Source: Microbacterium commune
Lineage (GTDB): Bacteria; Actinomycetota; Actinomycetes; Actinomycetales; Microbacteriaceae
Direction of reading: 5' to 3'
Assembly: GCF_014836945.1 (NCBI RefSeq)
Contig: NZ_JACSPX010000001.1
Location: 576,952-640,951 of the forward strand
Length of the DNA: 64,000 nucleotides
The translations under genes and the position numbers were made by a program. The number at the start of each line of letters is the position of its first letter. Position 1 is the first letter of the stretch. A model generated the notes under the pieces. That model worked only from the letters and a program-made list of their open reading frames with translations, was not told where the DNA came from and searched no databases. Below are positions 28,196 to 39,233 of this stretch, piece after piece.

Positions 28196-28248
28196 GTCAC
28201 TTCTTCCACTGCCCGGGCGCTGCGCCCCCGGTCAGTGGAAGAAGTGAC
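28196..28248 (-). terminator. Long hairpin over the purH stop codon
   Basis: GTCACTTCTTCCACTG (28196-28211) and its exact complement (28233-28248) form a 16-base stem; the intervening CG-rich stretch can extend it by about eight more pairs. The right arm is the end of purH including its stop codon. It probably ends purH transcription and may protect the 3' end. The remaining bases to the ada-alkA start (28047-28195) hold that gene's control region, with no recognisable motif. Confidence 0.75.
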
Positions 28249-29839
28249 GCTCCCCGGTGAAGAACATCGTCACGCCGGCCTTGCGGGCGGCATCCACCAC
28301 CTCTTCGTCGCGCACCGAGCCGCCGGGCTGCACGATCGCCGTGACGCCGGCGTCGATGAGCACCTGCGCGCCGTCGGCGAAGGGGAAGAACGCATCGGAT
28401 GCGGCCACCGAGCCGGCGGCCCGGTCTCCGGCCCGCTCGACGGCCAGGCGGCACGAGTCGACCCGGTTGACCTGCCCCATGCCCACGCCCACGGTCGCGT
28501 TGTCCTTCGCCAGCACGATCGCGTTCGACTTCACCGCACGGCAGGCCTTCCACGCGAAGATGAGGTTCTCCATCTCGACGTCGTCGGGCCGCTCGCCCGA
28601 GACGAGCTCCCAGTTCGTCGCCACCGAGACGATGTCGTCGGGGAACCGATCGGCATCCTGCAGCAGCAGACCGCCCGAGACCAGACGCACGTCCATCCGC
28701 TCCTGCCGCCAGTCGGCGGGCAGCTGCAGCAGACGCAGGTTCTTCTTCGCCTTGAACACCTCGAGCGCGGCCGGCTCGAACGCCGGGGCGACGATGACCT
28801 CGGTGAAGATGTCCTTCAGGTTCTCCGCCATCTTCAGGGTCACGGTGCCGTTGGCCGCGATCACTCCGCCGTAAGCCGAGACCGGGTCGCATTCGTGGGC
28901 GCGCAGGTGCGCGCTGGCGATGGGATCGAGGGCGTTGCGCGCGGTCGTCGCGATGCCGCACGGGTTGGCGTGCTTGATGATCGCCACGGCCGGCTGCACC
29001 ATGTCGTACGCGGCGCGCAGCGCGGCGTCGGCGTCGACGTAGTTGTTGTACGACATCTCCTTGCCCTGCAGCTGGGTCGCCTGCGCGATGCCGTGGCCGC
29101 CGGCGCGGGTGTAGATCGCGCCGCGCTGGTGCGAGTTCTCGCCGTAGCGCAGCGTGGCCAGGCGCTCGGCCTTCACGGTGAGGTGCGCCGGCAGGTCTCC
29201 GCTCTCGGCGAGGGTGCGCTCCGAGAACCACTGCGCGACGGCCGAGTCGTAGTTTGCGGTGTGCGCGAAGGCGCGTGCGGCGAGCTCGCGACGGTGGCTG
29301 AGGGTGGTGCCGCCCTCGGCGATCGCCTCGATGATGGCGGGGTAAGACTCGGGTGACACGACGATCGCGACGTTGGCGTGGTTCTTCGCCGCAGCGCGCA
29401 CCATGGCGGGTCCGCCGATGTCGATCTGCTCGACGATGGCGTCGGGGTGTGCGCCTGATGCCACGGTCTCGACGAAGGGGTAGAGGTTGACCACGACGAG
29501 CTCGAACGGCTCGATGCCGAAGTCCTCGAGCTGACGCTCGTGCTCTTCGAGGCGCAGGTCGGCGAGCAGCCCGCCGTGCACCTTCGGGTGCAGCGTCTTG
29601 ACGCGGCCGTCGAGCATCTCGGCGACCCCGGTGACCGATGCCACATCCGTGACCTGGTGACCCGCATCGCGGATGGTCTGCGCCGTGGAGCCGGTCGAGA
29701 CGATTTCGATGCCCGCCTCGGTCAGCGCCTCGGCGAGCTCGATCAGGCCGGACTTGTCGCTCACCGACACCAGGGCGCGCTTCACCCGCACCAGGTCGCG
29801 GTCGCGGTACAGCGAGGGGTCGAGGCTGGGGCCGGCCAT
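28232..29839 (-). CDS. purH: Bifunctional AICAR formyltransferase / IMP cyclohydrolase
   Basis: A 535-residue enzyme for the last two steps of IMP synthesis. Residues about 18-150 form the MGS-like IMP cyclohydrolase domain ([35 protein letters not shown]). The rest is the formyltransferase, using 10-formyl-folate, with [20 protein letters not shown] and [12 protein letters not shown] 29839 follows AAGGAG seven bases upstream. It lies 35 bases downstream of purN and is co-transcribed with it. The substrate AICAR is the dephosphorylated relative of ZTP, which links this gene to the ZTP-regulated glyA and folD. Confidence 0.97.
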   Translation of the reverse strand: MAGPSLDPSLYRDRDLVRVKRALVSVSDKSGLIELAEALTEAGIEIVSTGSTAQTIRDAGHQVTDVASVTGVAEMLDGRVKTLHPKVHGGLLADLRLEEHERQLEDFGIEPFELVVVNLYPFVETVASGAHPDAIVEQIDIGGPAMVRAAAKNHANVAIVVSPESYPAIIEAIAEGGTTLSHRRELAARAFAHTANYDSAVAQWFSERTLAESGDLPAHLTVKAERLATLRYGENSHQRGAIYTRAGGHGIAQATQLQGKEMSYNNYVDADAALRAAYDMVQPAVAIIKHANPCGIATTARNALDPIASAHLRAHECDPVSAYGGVIAANGTVTLKMAENLKDIFTEVIVAPAFEPAALEVFKAKKNLRLLQLPADWRQERMDVRLVSGGLLLQDADRFPDDIVSVATNWELVSGERPDDVEMENLIFAWKACRAVKSNAIVLAKDNATVGVGMGQVNRVDSCRLAVERAGDRAAGSVAASDAFFPFADGAQVLIDAGVTAIVQPGGSVRDEEVVDAARKAGVTMFFTGERHFFH

Positions 29840-29874
29840 GGGGGTGCTCCTTCGTTCGGGGGAGGTCGTGCGGG

Positions 29875-30456
29875 TCAGCGGGAGAGGGTCAGGTCGCCCG
29901 TGGCGATGCGCTGCACGGCATCGATCAGCAGGCGACGCTCGACGGGCTTGATGCGGTCGTGCAGGGTGGCTTCGGTGTCGCCGGGCAGCACGGGCACGCG
30001 CTCCTGGGCGAGGATCGGTCCGCTGTCGATGCCGTCGTCGATCACGATGATGCTCGCTCCGGTCTCGGCGACGCCGGCGGCGAGCGCATCGCGCACGCCG
30101 TGCGCGCCGGGGAACTCGGGCAGGTACGCGGGATGCGTGTTGATGATGTTCGGCGCGTAGCGCTCGACGACCGCCGGCGGCAGCAGGCGCATCAGCCCGC
30201 TGAGCACGATGAGGTCCGGCTGCCAGGCGTCCAGCTGGGCGGCCAGCTCCCGCCCCCACTCCTCGCGACTCGCATAGGCGGTGTACGGCACGGTGAAGGT
30301 GGGGATGCCGAACTCCTCGGCGTGCGCGAGCCCTTCCGCGTCCCGGTCGGCGCCGACGGCGATCACCCTGGCCGGGAAGTCGGGGTGACTCGCCGCCTCC
30401 AGCAGGGCTCGAAGGTTCGAGCCGGTACCGGAGATCAGAACAGCGAGCGTCAGCAC
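29875..30456 (-). CDS. purN: Phosphoribosylglycinamide formyltransferase
   Basis: A 193-residue enzyme transferring formyl from 10-formyl-folate to GAR, the third step of purine synthesis. The catalytic trio Asn106, His108 and Asp144 ([25 protein letters not shown]) even keeps E. coli numbering, and the substrate loop is [10 protein letters not shown]. The start is GTG 30456, read from a leaderless promoter that lies within the last codons of the upstream DUF6350 gene. purH follows at 35 bases. Confidence 0.96.
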   Translation of the reverse strand: MLTLAVLISGTGSNLRALLEAASHPDFPARVIAVGADRDAEGLAHAEEFGIPTFTVPYTAYASREEWGRELAAQLDAWQPDLIVLSGLMRLLPPAVVERYAPNIINTHPAYLPEFPGAHGVRDALAAGVAETGASIIVIDDGIDSGPILAQERVPVLPGDTEATLHDRIKPVERRLLIDAVQRIATGDLTLSR

Positions 30457-30460
30457 CCGG

Positions 30461-31729
30461 TCAGTCTACCGGGGTGGTGAGCCCCGCCATCTCCGTGTTC
30501 CAGCGGTCGATGCGCTCTTCGGCGAGCTCGTCGCGGTGCCGCGGTGCGAGCAGCAGGATGCCGGCGCCGATGAGCACCTCGATGCCGATCGCGAGCGTGA
30601 GCGCTCCGGGCGCGGGTCCGGCCTGCGCGAGTCGGCCCGGGCCGATCGAGCCGGACGCCAGTGCCGCCGCGAGCGCGGCGACGCCGGCGGTCAGGCCGGC
30701 GATCGCGACCGCGATCGCCGCTCGCGGGCCGTACCCGCCCGCGGTGTTCTCCCAGACCAGCCTCGAGCGCACCATCCAGCCGGCCACCGCGCCGCAGGCG
30801 ATCGGCACGAGCACGCTCACCAGCATCCAGATCGACGAGTTCTCGGGCACCAGCCCGAGAACCGGGATGCCGGGGACGACACCCAGCTCGGTGCCGGCTG
30901 GCGACACCGAGGTGCCCGCGCCGAGGGCGAAGCCCGGGGCGGCGAGCCAGCTCGCCGCCCACACGATCAGGGTCGGCAGGTAGGCCAGGTGCCCGAGGGT
31001 GAGCATGGCGGCGCCGAGGGCGTCGACGTGCGCCGCCTCGAACAGCGCCACCACCTCTCCGCCGCGCAGCAGCGTCATGACGGCGATGCCCACGGCCGAC
31101 GCGCCCGTCAGTGCGACCGTGGCGACGGCAGCGCCCCGGACGGCCTCGCCGGGCACCGCGGCCCAGTCGCCCCAGGCGTCGACGACGTCACGCAGCCGAT
31201 CGATGAGCCCGTCGTCGCCCTCCGCCCACGCGTGGCGCAGCGCGCCGGCCAGCGCACCGACCGCGTAGACCGCGGCGGGGATGACGATCGCGGCCCACAG
31301 CGGGGCGCGCAGCACGTCAGAGCGGCAGGTCACCGCGACGGCGACCGAGAGGGCGGTGAACCCCGCCACTCCCCCGATGACACCGGAGACCCACCGGCCG
31401 GCCACGGCGGCACGACGGCCCGACCGCGCCGCGAAGAGCAGGGTGAACAGCAGCAGCGCCAGCGGCGGCACCGAGAGGGCGAATCGGGCCGCGTCCTTCG
31501 GGATCGCGAGGGCGGAGACCACGGCATCCGGAAGCACCACCTCGAGAGGGACCCCGTGCCCGAACTGCCAGAGCGTGCCGCTCACCGGCCAGAGCGAACC
31601 CCAGTCGGCGGCGAGTCCGAACGCCAGTACCCAGAGCAGGGTGAAGGGCGCGAGCACGACGGCGAGCCCGACAGCGGCCGCGATGGCGGCGTCGAGGGCG
31701 GCGAGGAGCGCGACGATGAGGCGTTGCAT
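30461..31729 (-). CDS. DUF6350 multi-pass membrane protein
   Basis: A 422-residue integral membrane protein with roughly nine to eleven hydrophobic segments and a charged cytoplasmic tail ([14 protein letters not shown]). It belongs to DUF6350, a family found beside purN in many actinobacteria, but its function is unknown. Noticeable are the long loops near residues 150-190 ([16 protein letters not shown]) and about 280 (SPAGTELGV). Its 3' end carries the -10 box of purN, so the two genes keep a fixed arrangement. A purine or nucleoside related transport function would be a guess only. Confidence 0.8.
   Translation of the reverse strand: MQRLIVALLAALDAAIAAAVGLAVVLAPFTLLWVLAFGLAADWGSLWPVSGTLWQFGHGVPLEVVLPDAVVSALAIPKDAARFALSVPPLALLLFTLLFAARSGRRAAVAGRWVSGVIGGVAGFTALSVAVAVTCRSDVLRAPLWAAIVIPAAVYAVGALAGALRHAWAEGDDGLIDRLRDVVDAWGDWAAVPGEAVRGAAVATVALTGASAVGIAVMTLLRGGEVVALFEAAHVDALGAAMLTLGHLAYLPTLIVWAASWLAAPGFALGAGTSVSPAGTELGVVPGIPVLGLVPENSSIWMLVSVLVPIACGAVAGWMVRSRLVWENTAGGYGPRAAIAVAIAGLTAGVAALAAALASGSIGPGRLAQAGPAPGALTLAIGIEVLIGAGILLLAPRHRDELAEERIDRWNTEMAGLTTPVD
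30463..30468 (-). promoter_or_regulatory. -10 element of the leaderless purN promoter
   Basis: TAGACT on the minus strand ends six bases before the GTG start of purN and overlaps the last codons of the DUF6350 gene. Confidence 0.7.
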
Positions 31730-31796
31730 GACGGATCGAGCCTACGTCGTGCATCCGCCCGGTCTGCTGCGGCCACGCGCGGTGCGGCGAACCCGG

Positions 31797-31802
31797 TAGA
31801 TT
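31797..31802 (+). promoter_or_regulatory. -10 element for the purine permease gene
   Basis: TAGATT precedes the CGGAGG ribosome-binding site (31808-31813) and the ATG at 31822, so this promoter would give a short leader of about 14 bases. Confidence 0.5.
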
Positions 31803-31821
31803 CTCTTCGGAGGTCCACCCG

Positions 31822-33261
31822 ATGACTGATGCCCCTGTGCGCCCTGACGCCGAACCGCGTAATGCGATCGACCGTTTCTTCGAGATCACCCGACGAGGTT
31901 CGAGCTTCGCCGCCGAGATCCGCGGAGGTGTGGTCACGTTCGTGACGATGGCGTACATCGTCATCCTGAACCCCATCATCCTCTCCAGCGGAACCGACAT
32001 CGGCGGCGCTCAGCTGGACTTCGTGCAGCTGAGCGCGGTGACCGGGCTCACCGCGGCCGTCATGACGATCCTGTTCGGTCTGGTCGCGCGCCTGCCGTTC
32101 GGATTCGCGGCCGGTCTCGGCATCAACGCGTTCCTCGCGTTCTCCGTCGTCGGCGAGGTCACCTGGCCCGAGGCGATGGGCCTGGTGGTCATCAACGGCC
32201 TGATCATCGTGCTGCTCAGCGCGACCGGCCTGCGCCGCATGATCTTCGACGCCGTCCCCATGCAGCTGAAGATCGCCATCACCGTCGGCATCGGCCTGTT
32301 CATCGCGTTCATCGGCTTCGTCAACGCCGGCTTCGTGACGGCCGCCGCCTCGCCGCCGGTCGCCCTCGGCGTGGGCGGCTCGGTCGCCACCGTGCCCACA
32401 CTTCTGTTCGTGATCACCCTGCTGCTCACCGGCGTGCTGGTGGCGCGCCGGGTCAAGGGCGGCATCCTCATCGGGCTCGTCACGGGGACGGTGCTTGCCG
32501 TCGTCGTCGAGGCGATCTGGCACATCGGCGCCAAGGGCGACGACAACCCCGGTGGCTGGGGCCTGTCGGTGCCGGCTCTGCCCGCGCAGCTCGTCAGCCT
32601 TCCCGACCTGTCGCTCGTCGGCCAGTTCGACCTGTTCGGCGGCTTCGGTCGCATCGGCGCTCTGGCCGCCCTGATGCTCGTCTTCACCCTCGTCTTCACG
32701 AACTTCTTCGACGCGATGGGCACCATGACCGGCCTCGCGAAGGAGGCGGAGATCGCCGACGAGCGCGGCAACTTCCCGCGTCTGAAGTCGGCGCTGATCG
32801 TCGAGGGCGTCGGCGCCGTGGTCGGCGGCGCCACCTCGTCCTCGTCGAACACGGTGTTCGTCGAGTCGGGCGCCGGCATCAGCGAAGGCGCCCGCACCGG
32901 TTTCGCGAACCTCGTCACCGGCGGGCTCTTCCTCATCGCGATGTTCTTCACCCCGCTGGTCTCGATCGTGCCCACCGAGGTGGCCGCCGCCGCGCTGGTG
33001 ATCGTCGGAGCGCTCATGATGAGCCAGATCCGCTTCATCGACCTGACCGACTTCTCCGCACTGTTCGGCGTCTTCCTCACCGTGTCGGTGATGCCGATGA
33101 CGTACTCGATCGCCAACGGCATCGGCGCCGGCTTCATCGGCTGGGTCGCCGCACGCGCGTTCTCGGGCAAGGCGAAGGAGATCAGCCCGCTGCTGTGGAT
33201 CGTGGCGGCCGGCTTCGTGATCTACTTCGCCCGCGGACCGGTGGAGATGCTGCTCAGCTGA
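31822..33261 (+). CDS. NCS2-family (AzgA-like) purine permease
   Basis: A 479-residue carrier with about 12-14 membrane segments. The AzgA/PbuG signature is clear: RRGSSFAAEIRGGVVTFVTMAYIVILNP at the N-terminus, LPFGFAAGLGINAF, the substrate-site TNFFDAMGTMTGLAKEA and the SSSSNTVFVESGAGISEGARTG segment. Members bring in adenine, guanine or hypoxanthine with protons. It has its own promoter and good GGAGG site, stands divergent from DUF6350-purN-purH, and ends at a strong hairpin. Adjacency to purine synthesis genes supports a purine substrate. Confidence 0.92.
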   Translation: MTDAPVRPDAEPRNAIDRFFEITRRGSSFAAEIRGGVVTFVTMAYIVILNPIILSSGTDIGGAQLDFVQLSAVTGLTAAVMTILFGLVARLPFGFAAGLGINAFLAFSVVGEVTWPEAMGLVVINGLIIVLLSATGLRRMIFDAVPMQLKIAITVGIGLFIAFIGFVNAGFVTAAASPPVALGVGGSVATVPTLLFVITLLLTGVLVARRVKGGILIGLVTGTVLAVVVEAIWHIGAKGDDNPGGWGLSVPALPAQLVSLPDLSLVGQFDLFGGFGRIGALAALMLVFTLVFTNFFDAMGTMTGLAKEAEIADERGNFPRLKSALIVEGVGAVVGGATSSSSNTVFVESGAGISEGARTGFANLVTGGLFLIAMFFTPLVSIVPTEVAAAALVIVGALMMSQIRFIDLTDFSALFGVFLTVSVMPMTYSIANGIGAGFIGWVAARAFSGKAKEISPLLWIVAAGFVIYFARGPVEMLLS

Positions 33262-33289
33262 GCGACGGCGTCCCGCGGTCGCGGGTATG

Positions 33290-33323
33290 ACGAAGGCCCC
33301 GGGGTGGAGCCCGGGGCCTTCGT
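33290..33323 (+). terminator. Terminator after the purine permease
   Basis: A perfect 14-base stem ACGAAGGCCCCGGG (33290-33303) with 33310-33323 and a six-base loop, 28 bases after the stop codon. Confidence 0.8.
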
Positions 33324-33442
33324 GTACGAGTCTACCGCGTCGGCGGCACGATGGCGTTCCGCGCAGCAGCTGCGGAAGTCCCGATGAGCGCATGCCTCGA
33401 TCCCGTCACGTCCGCCGCGCGGCATCCGCGGGTGCAGACGCC

Positions 33443-33473
33443 GATGGCCCCGGGAGGGGATCCCGGGGCCATC
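33443..33473 (-). terminator. Terminator after sucD
   Basis: A perfect 13-base stem GATGGCCCCGGGA (33443-33455) with 33461-33473 and a five-base loop, 24 bases beyond the sucD stop on the minus strand. The 120 bases between the two terminators (33324-33442) show nothing recognisable. Confidence 0.8.
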
Positions 33474-33496
33474 GTGCGCAGGTGGACGCGTCGCGG

Positions 33497-34399
<903 letters not shown>

Positions 34400-34421
34400 G
34401 TCTGTGATTCCTTCCGGCGCG

Positions 34422-35729
<1,308 letters not shown>

Positions 35730-35730
35730 C

Positions 35731-35736
35731 TAGGCT
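35731..35736 (+). promoter_or_regulatory. -10 element of a leaderless promoter
   Basis: TAGGCT ends six bases before the ATG at 35743 of the TetR gene; no ribosome-binding site is present between them. Confidence 0.7.
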
Positions 35737-35742
35737 TTCGCC

Positions 35743-36402
35743 ATGCACGAATCCGCAGATCTGAGCACCGGTGTCGTCGCCGCGGCCCTCGAACTCTTCA
35801 GCGCCCAGGGGTTCGATCAGACGTCCGTCGAGCAGATCGCGAAGGCCGCGGGCGTCTCGCGGTCGACCTTCTTCCGCCAGTTCGGCGGCAAGGAGGATGT
35901 CGTGTTCATCGATCACGAGGCCCTGCTCGACGAGCTGCGGCAGTTCCTCGCCGAGCCGCACGACGACCCGTGGGCGGCGGTGTGCGAGGCATCGGAGCGC
36001 GTCTTCGCGCACTTCGCGCGAGACCCCGAGCTCGCCCGCCGACGCTACGAGGTCGTCCGCGAGGTGCCCGTGCTGCGCGACCGCGAGATCGTCACGGTGT
36101 TCCGGTATGAGCGGCTGTTCGACGAATACCTGCGCGCCTCCCTGCCCGGGATCGCGCCGATCGACGCGGTCGGGTTCTCTGCCCTGATCACCGCCGTGCA
36201 CAATCACGTGCTGCGCCAGCTGCTGCGCGGCGGCCGCGTGCCGCTGAGCGTTCTGCGGGAGGCGCTCGACGACGTGCGTCGCCGCTACGGTGTGCTTCCC
36301 GAGGCGATCACGCCGTCGGATGACGATGTCGTCGTCGCCGTGTTCCCGCGGTCGATGCCGATCGCCGAGATCTCACGTCGCGTGCAGGCTCAGCTGTCCT
36401 GA
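35743..36402 (+). CDS. TetR/AcrR-family transcriptional regulator
   Basis: A 219-residue regulator. The DNA-binding head is at about 10-55, with TSVEQIAKAAGVSRSTFFRQFGGKEDVVF as helix-turn-helix, and the rest is the helical ligand domain, including the amphipathic DPELARRRYEVVREVPVL helix. It is divergent from sucCD with 154 bases between, so it could control that operon or itself, but no direct evidence ties it to the palindromes. It converges with a hypothetical gene 14 bases downstream. The ligand is unknown. Confidence 0.88.
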   Translation: MHESADLSTGVVAAALELFSAQGFDQTSVEQIAKAAGVSRSTFFRQFGGKEDVVFIDHEALLDELRQFLAEPHDDPWAAVCEASERVFAHFARDPELARRRYEVVREVPVLRDREIVTVFRYERLFDEYLRASLPGIAPIDAVGFSALITAVHNHVLRQLLRGGRVPLSVLREALDDVRRRYGVLPEAITPSDDDVVVAVFPRSMPIAEISRRVQAQLS

Positions 36403-36415
36403 GCGGCCGCCGACG

Positions 36416-36928
36416 TCACTCGTCGCAGCCGCACCGTCCCGAAGCGTTCTTCACCATGAAGCACACGTCGCACACGCCGTAATCGCGCTCGGCGAGGTTG
36501 GTGGCCTTCGGCGCGCGGGGCTCGGGGGCGGGGCGGGATGCGGCCGGGGTGCGAGTGCCGGATGCCGGGCGCTTCGCCGCCGAGACGGTCGGCAGTCCGC
36601 TGGGCTGGTTGACGTAGAAGTACGGCGGGCGGCCTTCGCTGGGCAGCAGCGGCAGCACCCGACCGCCCACGCTCACCTGCTCGTCCGCGGCGAAGCCGTT
36701 GATGTACGTGCGGCCGATGTGCAGAGGAGCTTCGGCGGTGCGGCGGATCGCCTCGATGTACCTGCCGCGATCGATGTAGCTGCTGACGCCGACGGCCTCG
36801 GTCACCGCGGCGATGAACTCGTGATTCTCGACGGGGATCCGGTGCGCGCGCAGCGCCTCCGCGAGAGATCGGTACGGACGGGAGGTTCCTGCGGGCGTCG
36901 GGCCCTGTACTTCGTTCATCACCTCCAT
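36416..36928 (-). CDS. Hypothetical protein with C-terminal Cys cluster
   Basis: A protein of about 170 residues that I do not recognise. Residues about 15-90 form a globular domain with the segments RPYRSLAEALRAHRIPVENH and IGRTYINGFAADEQVSVG. The middle (about 100-140) is Pro/Ala/Arg rich and probably disordered. The tail has four cysteines as CDVCFMVKNASGRCGC, a likely small metal site. ATG 36928 is used; ATG 36919 (three codons shorter) has a GGAGG almost touching it, so the start is uncertain. No neighbour suggests a role. Confidence 0.65.
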   Translation of the reverse strand: MEVMNEVQGPTPAGTSRPYRSLAEALRAHRIPVENHEFIAAVTEAVGVSSYIDRGRYIEAIRRTAEAPLHIGRTYINGFAADEQVSVGGRVLPLLPSEGRPPYFYVNQPSGLPTVSAAKRPASGTRTPAASRPAPEPRAPKATNLAERDYGVCDVCFMVKNASGRCGCDE

Positions 36929-37004
36929 TCTCTCACCCGCAACGGCCCCGTCGGTCGTCTTCGCCGTGCCAGACTCTTCTGATCCGACCGGAGAGGACCG
37001 GCAC

Positions 37005-38039
37005 ATGTACTCCATCCCCGCTCCGATGCTCGCCAAGGCCGCGGCATCCATCCCCGATCCGGCGAAGAAGCCGATGCTGTACGAGCCGAAGTGGGACGGA
37101 TTCCGCGGGCTGGTCGCCTGGGACGGCGAGGAGATCGAGATCGGCTCGCGCGGCGCGAAGCCGCTCACCCGCTACTTCCCCGAGCTGGTCGAGCAGCTGG
37201 CCGCCATCCTGCCCGGCCCGTGCCTGCTCGACGGGGAGATCGTCGTGGCCACCGGTCCCGCCGGCGCGCAGCGTCTGGACTGGGAGGCGCTGAGCCAGCG
37301 CATCCATCCGGCCGCATCGCGGGTGGCGAAGCTCGCGACCGAGACCCCGGCGATGTTCATCGCCTTCGACCTGCTCGCCGACGGCGAGGAGGATCTGCAG
37401 CAGCATCCGTTCCGAGAGCGACGGGCACGGCTCGAGGGGATGCTGTCGGATGCCCCGCATCCGCTGCACCTGACCCGCGCCACCGACGATCCGGACCTCG
37501 CCCGACGCTGGCTGGCGGAGTTCGAGGGCGCGGGGCTGGACGGGGTCGTCGCGAAACCGCTCGACGATGCCTACGCCCCCGGCAAGCGCACCCTGATCAA
37601 GATCAAGCACGCCCGCACCGCCGACGTGGTCGCGCTCGGCTATCGCGTGCACAAGAGCGGATCGGGCGTCGGGTCGCTGCTGGTCGGGCTGTACGACGAG
37701 ACCGGCGCGCTGCGGCAGGTGGGCGGCGTCGCCGCCTGGACGGATGCCATGCGCCAGAAGCTCGTCGACGACCTCGCTCCGCTCGTCGTGCGCGACGAGG
37801 CGGGCGACGCGGTGACCGGCGAGAGCGAGCGCTCCCGGTTCACCGGCGCCAAGGACATGACGTTCGTGCGGCTGCGCCCTGAGCTGGTGCTCGAGGTGCG
37901 CTACGACCAGCTCGAAGGCGACCGCTTCCGGCACACCGTGCAGTTCGAACGCTGGCGCCCCGACCGCGAGGCGCGCTCGTGCACCTACGACCAGCTCGAG
38001 ACGGTCGCCGGATACGACCTGGCGGACGTGCTGCAGTAG
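37005..38039 (+). CDS. ligC: ATP-dependent DNA ligase (LigC type)
   Basis: A 344-residue ligase with the adenylation domain (about 1-195) and OB-fold domain (about 200-344). The nucleophile is Lys29 in EPKWDGFRG; further motifs are the LLDGEIVV, FIAFDLLA, DGVVAKPLD and KIKHART segments. There is no polymerase or phosphoesterase domain, so it is a stand-alone ligase like mycobacterial LigC, which can seal nicks in end joining or in excision repair. ATG 37005 has GGAGAGGA eight bases upstream and CAGACT at about 36970 may be its -10. It converges with a LigD-like polymerase gene. Confidence 0.92.
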   Translation: MYSIPAPMLAKAAASIPDPAKKPMLYEPKWDGFRGLVAWDGEEIEIGSRGAKPLTRYFPELVEQLAAILPGPCLLDGEIVVATGPAGAQRLDWEALSQRIHPAASRVAKLATETPAMFIAFDLLADGEEDLQQHPFRERRARLEGMLSDAPHPLHLTRATDDPDLARRWLAEFEGAGLDGVVAKPLDDAYAPGKRTLIKIKHARTADVVALGYRVHKSGSGVGSLLVGLYDETGALRQVGGVAAWTDAMRQKLVDDLAPLVVRDEAGDAVTGESERSRFTGAKDMTFVRLRPELVLEVRYDQLEGDRFRHTVQFERWRPDREARSCTYDQLETVAGYDLADVLQ

Positions 38040-38041
38040 TC

Positions 38042-38075
38042 GCCGGCGTCTCGCCCGCGGCTCCGAGACGACGGC
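38042..38075. terminator. Hairpin between the convergent ligase and polymerase genes
   Basis: CGTCTCG (38047-38053) pairs with CGAGACG (38064-38070), extended after one mismatch by GCCG/CGGC. It lies right after the ligase stop and 18 bases before the end of the opposite gene. Confidence 0.55.
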
Positions 38076-38093
38076 CATGCCAGGACGGCGCCG

Positions 38094-39155
38094 TCAGTCG
38101 TCGACCCGGTCGCCGTTCGCATCCCAGTTCTCGGCGACCTTCTTGCTGGGCTGCACGCGCGGCGGCTCGCCAGGCATCTTCGGGAACTCGGGCGGGAACG
38201 GCAGCTCGCCGAGCCCGTGCTCGACGTCGCGCTCCCACCAGGCGAGCAGGGTGTCGATCCGGGCGGGGGCATCCTGCATGCCCGCCCACGGGTCTCCGAT
38301 CTCGGCGAGCCGGGCGGGCACCGTGCGCACCGTGAACCGCATCGGGTCGAGGTCGTCGAGCTCCTCCCAATGGATCGGAGTCGACACCGGCGCGCCGGGT
38401 CTGGCCCGCGGGCTGTACGCCCCGGCGATGGTGCGGTCGCGGTTCGCCTGGTTGAAGTCGACGAAGATCCGCTCGCCGCGCTCCTCCTTCCACCAGTTCG
38501 TCGTGACGCGATCCGGCATCCGGCGCTCGAGCTCGCGTCCCGCCGCGATCACCGCGTGGCGCACGGTGAGGAACTCCCACTCGGGCACGATCGGGCTGAA
38601 CACGTGCAGGCCGCGGTTGCCGCTCGTCTTGATGAACGGGTCGAGCCCCGCGTCGCGCAGCACCTCGCGCAGCTCGAGGGCGGCGGGGATGGCCTGCTCG
38701 ATGCCCGTGCCGGGCTGCGGGTCGAGGTCGATGCGCAGCTCGACCGGGTTGTCGGTGTTCGCCGCGAGCGAGGCCCAGGGATGGAACACGACGGTGTTCA
38801 TCTGCACCGCCCAGACGATCGCGCTCGGCCGGGTGAGCACGAGCTGCGGGTGACGGCGCCCGCTGTTGTACGTGCACATCACGGACTCGACGTAGTCGGG
38901 AGTGCCCTTCGGCGGGTTCTTCGAGAAGAACTGCTCCCCCTGGATGCCGTCACGGAACCGTTCGAGCGACACCGGCCGGTGGCCGGTGGATCGCAGGAAC
39001 GCCTCCGCCACCTGCTGCACGTACTCGGCGTACTCCGCCTTGGTGATGCCGGCGCCGTCATCGGTTGGCCAGACCGCCTTGTTCGGGCTCGACAGGTCGA
39101 CGACGCGTTCGCCGTCGGGATCCTGCACCGTCAGCTTCACTCGCTCAGAGGCCAT
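38094..39155 (-). CDS. LigD-type DNA polymerase/primase domain protein
   Basis: A 353-residue stand-alone polymerase of the archaeo-eukaryotic primase fold (PolDom), the part of LigD that fills gaps in bacterial non-homologous end joining. Catalytic residues are visible: Asp143 and Asp145 in RIDLDPQPG, the SGNRGLHVFSPI segment with His184, and Asp233 in FVDFNQANRDRT. The N-terminal SSPNKAVWP and the C-terminal WAGMQDAPARIDTLL are typical. It starts leaderless at 39155. Next to the convergent ligase it forms a split version of LigD; a nuclease domain and Ku are not seen here. Confidence 0.92.
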   Translation of the reverse strand: MASERVKLTVQDPDGERVVDLSSPNKAVWPTDDGAGITKAEYAEYVQQVAEAFLRSTGHRPVSLERFRDGIQGEQFFSKNPPKGTPDYVESVMCTYNSGRRHPQLVLTRPSAIVWAVQMNTVVFHPWASLAANTDNPVELRIDLDPQPGTGIEQAIPAALELREVLRDAGLDPFIKTSGNRGLHVFSPIVPEWEFLTVRHAVIAAGRELERRMPDRVTTNWWKEERGERIFVDFNQANRDRTIAGAYSPRARPGAPVSTPIHWEELDDLDPMRFTVRTVPARLAEIGDPWAGMQDAPARIDTLLAWWERDVEHGLGELPFPPEFPKMPGEPPRVQPSKKVAENWDANGDRVDD

Positions 39156-39161
39156 GCTCCG

Positions 39162-39167
39162 ACACTA
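39162..39167 (-). promoter_or_regulatory. -10 element of a leaderless promoter
   Basis: TAGTGT on the minus strand ends six bases before the ATG of the polymerase gene at 39155. Confidence 0.6.
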
Positions 39168-39233
39168 GGGCGTGCCCGGGGCGGATCACAGGGGCTGGCG
39201 ACCAGCAGGCGCGCCGACTATGCGGCGCATCGA

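Noticed and set aside
35743..36402. TetR protein as the regulator of the icd/sucC palindrome
   Set aside because: Divergence from sucC is suggestive, but no TetR gene lies near icd and there is no further link.
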